This document shows, one piece after another, positions 14,766-15,570 of a DNA stretch of 15,570 bases; within the stretch, counting starts at the first letter, position 1; each line of letters begins with the position of its first letter. This stretch comes from Chitinophagaceae bacterium (GTDB lineage Bacteria; Bacteroidota; Bacteroidia; Chitinophagales; Chitinophagaceae). Where the stretch lies: NCBI GenBank assembly GCA_947461495.1, contig CANHLV010000014.1:1-15570 (forward strand), given 5' to 3'. Under the pieces are notes generated by a model. The model was given only the letters and a program-made list of their open reading frames with translations. It was not told the origin of the DNA and made no database searches. A program made the position numbers and the translations under genes.

Positions 14766-15570
14766 ATGGCCTACAAAAATCTTGAATCGTGTTTACTGGA
14801 TCTTGAACAAAATGGACATCTTGTTCGTATTCGTGAAGAAGTAGATCCTGTTCTTGAAATGGCTGCCATTCATCTTCGGGTTTTTGAATCCCATGGACCG
14901 GCATTATTATTCGAAAATGTAAAAGGAACTAATTTCAGAGCAGCTTCCAATATTTTTGGTACACTTGAAAGAAGTCGATTTATTTTTAGAGACAGCTTGC
15001 AAACTGTAGAACAGCTAATCAAACTAAAAAATAATCCTGTAGCTGCTTTAAAAAATCCAATTAAATCTATTTCAACCGGAATTGCAGCCATTAAATCAAT
15101 ACCACTAAAAAATCCGTTTCAAAGTCCGGTAACTTTTCAGGAAATAAGTATAAACCAATTACCGTTGATCAAACACTGGCCAATGGATGGTGGGGCATTT
15201 GTTACTTTGCCACAAGTTTATACAGAAGATATTGAAAATCCAGGTGTGATGAACTCCAATTTGGGTATGTACAGAATTCAATTGGATGGAAATGAATATT
15301 CGCTGAACAAAGAAGTCGGATTGCATTATCAACTTCATCGTGGTATAGGTGTTCATCAAACAAAGGCTAATAAAAAAAATCAGCCATTGAAAGTCAGTAT
15401 ATTTGTTGGAGGCCCTCCTGCGCATACTGTCGCCGCAGTCATGCCATTACCGGAAGGCATGAGCGAACTTACCTTTGCGGGTGTGTTGGGCGGTAGAAGA
15501 TTTCGTTATAAATATATTGATGGTTATTGTATAAGTACAGACGCTGATTTTGTGATTACCGGAGAAGTTA
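14766..15570 (+). CDS. ubiD: UbiD-family decarboxylase, N-terminal 268 residues (runs off the edge)
   Basis: Start ATG 14766-14768 directly follows an in-frame TGA; the frame stays open to the window end, so the gene is 3'-truncated by the window, not broken. UbiD enzymes are prenylated-FMN-dependent (de)carboxylases, classically acting on 4-hydroxy-3-polyprenylbenzoate; in Bacteroidota, which make menaquinone, the true substrate is often uncertain. Visible family marks: YKNLESCLLDLEQNGHLVRI (3-22) and GPALLFENVKG (44-54), the cofactor/metal region SNLGMYRIQ (164-172) with R170, LHRGIGVH (190-197), and GGPPAHTVAAVMPLPEGMSE (215-234). A long insert (about 85-125) is typical of the larger Bacteroidota form. 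At the edge, DADFVITGE (259-267) has Asp and Thr where many UbiD proteins have two Glu. Confidence 0.9.
   Translation, partial: MAYKNLESCLLDLEQNGHLVRIREEVDPVLEMAAIHLRVFESHGPALLFENVKGTNFRAASNIFGTLERSRFIFRDSLQTVEQLIKLKNNPVAALKNPIKSISTGIAAIKSIPLKNPFQSPVTFQEISINQLPLIKHWPMDGGAFVTLPQVYTEDIENPGVMNSNLGMYRIQLDGNEYSLNKEVGLHYQLHRGIGVHQTKANKKNQPLKVSIFVGGPPAHTVAAVMPLPEGMSELTFAGVLGGRRFRYKYIDGYCISTDADFVITGEV

Noticed and set aside
15159..15425. 88-codon minus-strand frame at the right end
   Set aside because: The plus strand carries an uninterrupted UbiD-family reading frame here, which explains the sequence.
1..15570. CRISPR array, tRNA, rRNA, transposase or phage genes
   Set aside because: No spaced direct repeats, cloverleaf-like sequence, or mobile-element protein was seen on either strand.

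Overview
The window looks like a chromosomal segment of a Bacteroidota bacterium, probably Chitinophagales/Chitinophagaceae-like. The evidence is an UpxY-type antiterminator in a polysaccharide locus, a DUF6089-type outer-membrane protein, A-rich leaders without a clear Shine-Dalgarno, and several exact matches to the Bacteroidota -7 element TAnnTTTG. Lineage below phylum is inference from protein flavour only.

Region 1 (about 1-11350, all on the minus strand) is a Wzx/Wzy-type exopolysaccharide or capsule locus. In transcription order from right to left: a consensus promoter (11349-11318), a long leader, wza (outer-membrane export lipoprotein), wzc (inner-membrane copolymerase with BY-kinase), upxY (NusG-family antiterminator), a perfect 16-bp AT-rich inverted repeat, a CE4 polysaccharide deacetylase, wzy (polymerase), wzx (flippase), one GT4 glycosyltransferase, a FemAB/GNAT-like transferase, a 270-bp gap, and a CapK/phenylacetate-CoA-ligase-like adenylate-forming enzyme. 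Within the block from the deacetylase to the GNAT gene, genes overlap or are 7-18 bp apart. A possible GTG start of a further gene lies at the left edge. Sugar-nucleotide enzymes, the initiating phosphoglycosyltransferase and further glycosyltransferases are absent and presumably lie beyond the left edge or elsewhere. Together the genes would build, decorate (deacetylation, acyl or aminoacyl transfer), flip, polymerise and export a surface glycan, with UpxY helping RNA polymerase through the distal biosynthetic genes.

Region 2 (about 11460-15570, plus strand) holds higher-GC housekeeping genes: a biosynthetic-type acetyl-CoA acetyltransferase with its own promoter and a strong intrinsic terminator; pdhB (pyruvate dehydrogenase E1 beta) followed 24 bp later by a DUF6089-type secreted/outer-membrane protein, sharing one promoter; and the first 268 codons of a UbiD-family decarboxylase that runs off the right edge.

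The 348-bp divergent region 11146-11493 separates the two blocks. It holds a promoter for each direction and overlapping inverted repeats in the wza leader. The most interesting non-coding signal is the 16-bp perfect hairpin at 7218-7253, between the antiterminator gene and the genes it would be expected to control. No CRISPR array, tRNA, rRNA or insertion sequence was seen. I found no clearly novel multi-gene system: the locus is a recognisable Bacteroidota polysaccharide cluster with some unusual regulatory and decorative elements.
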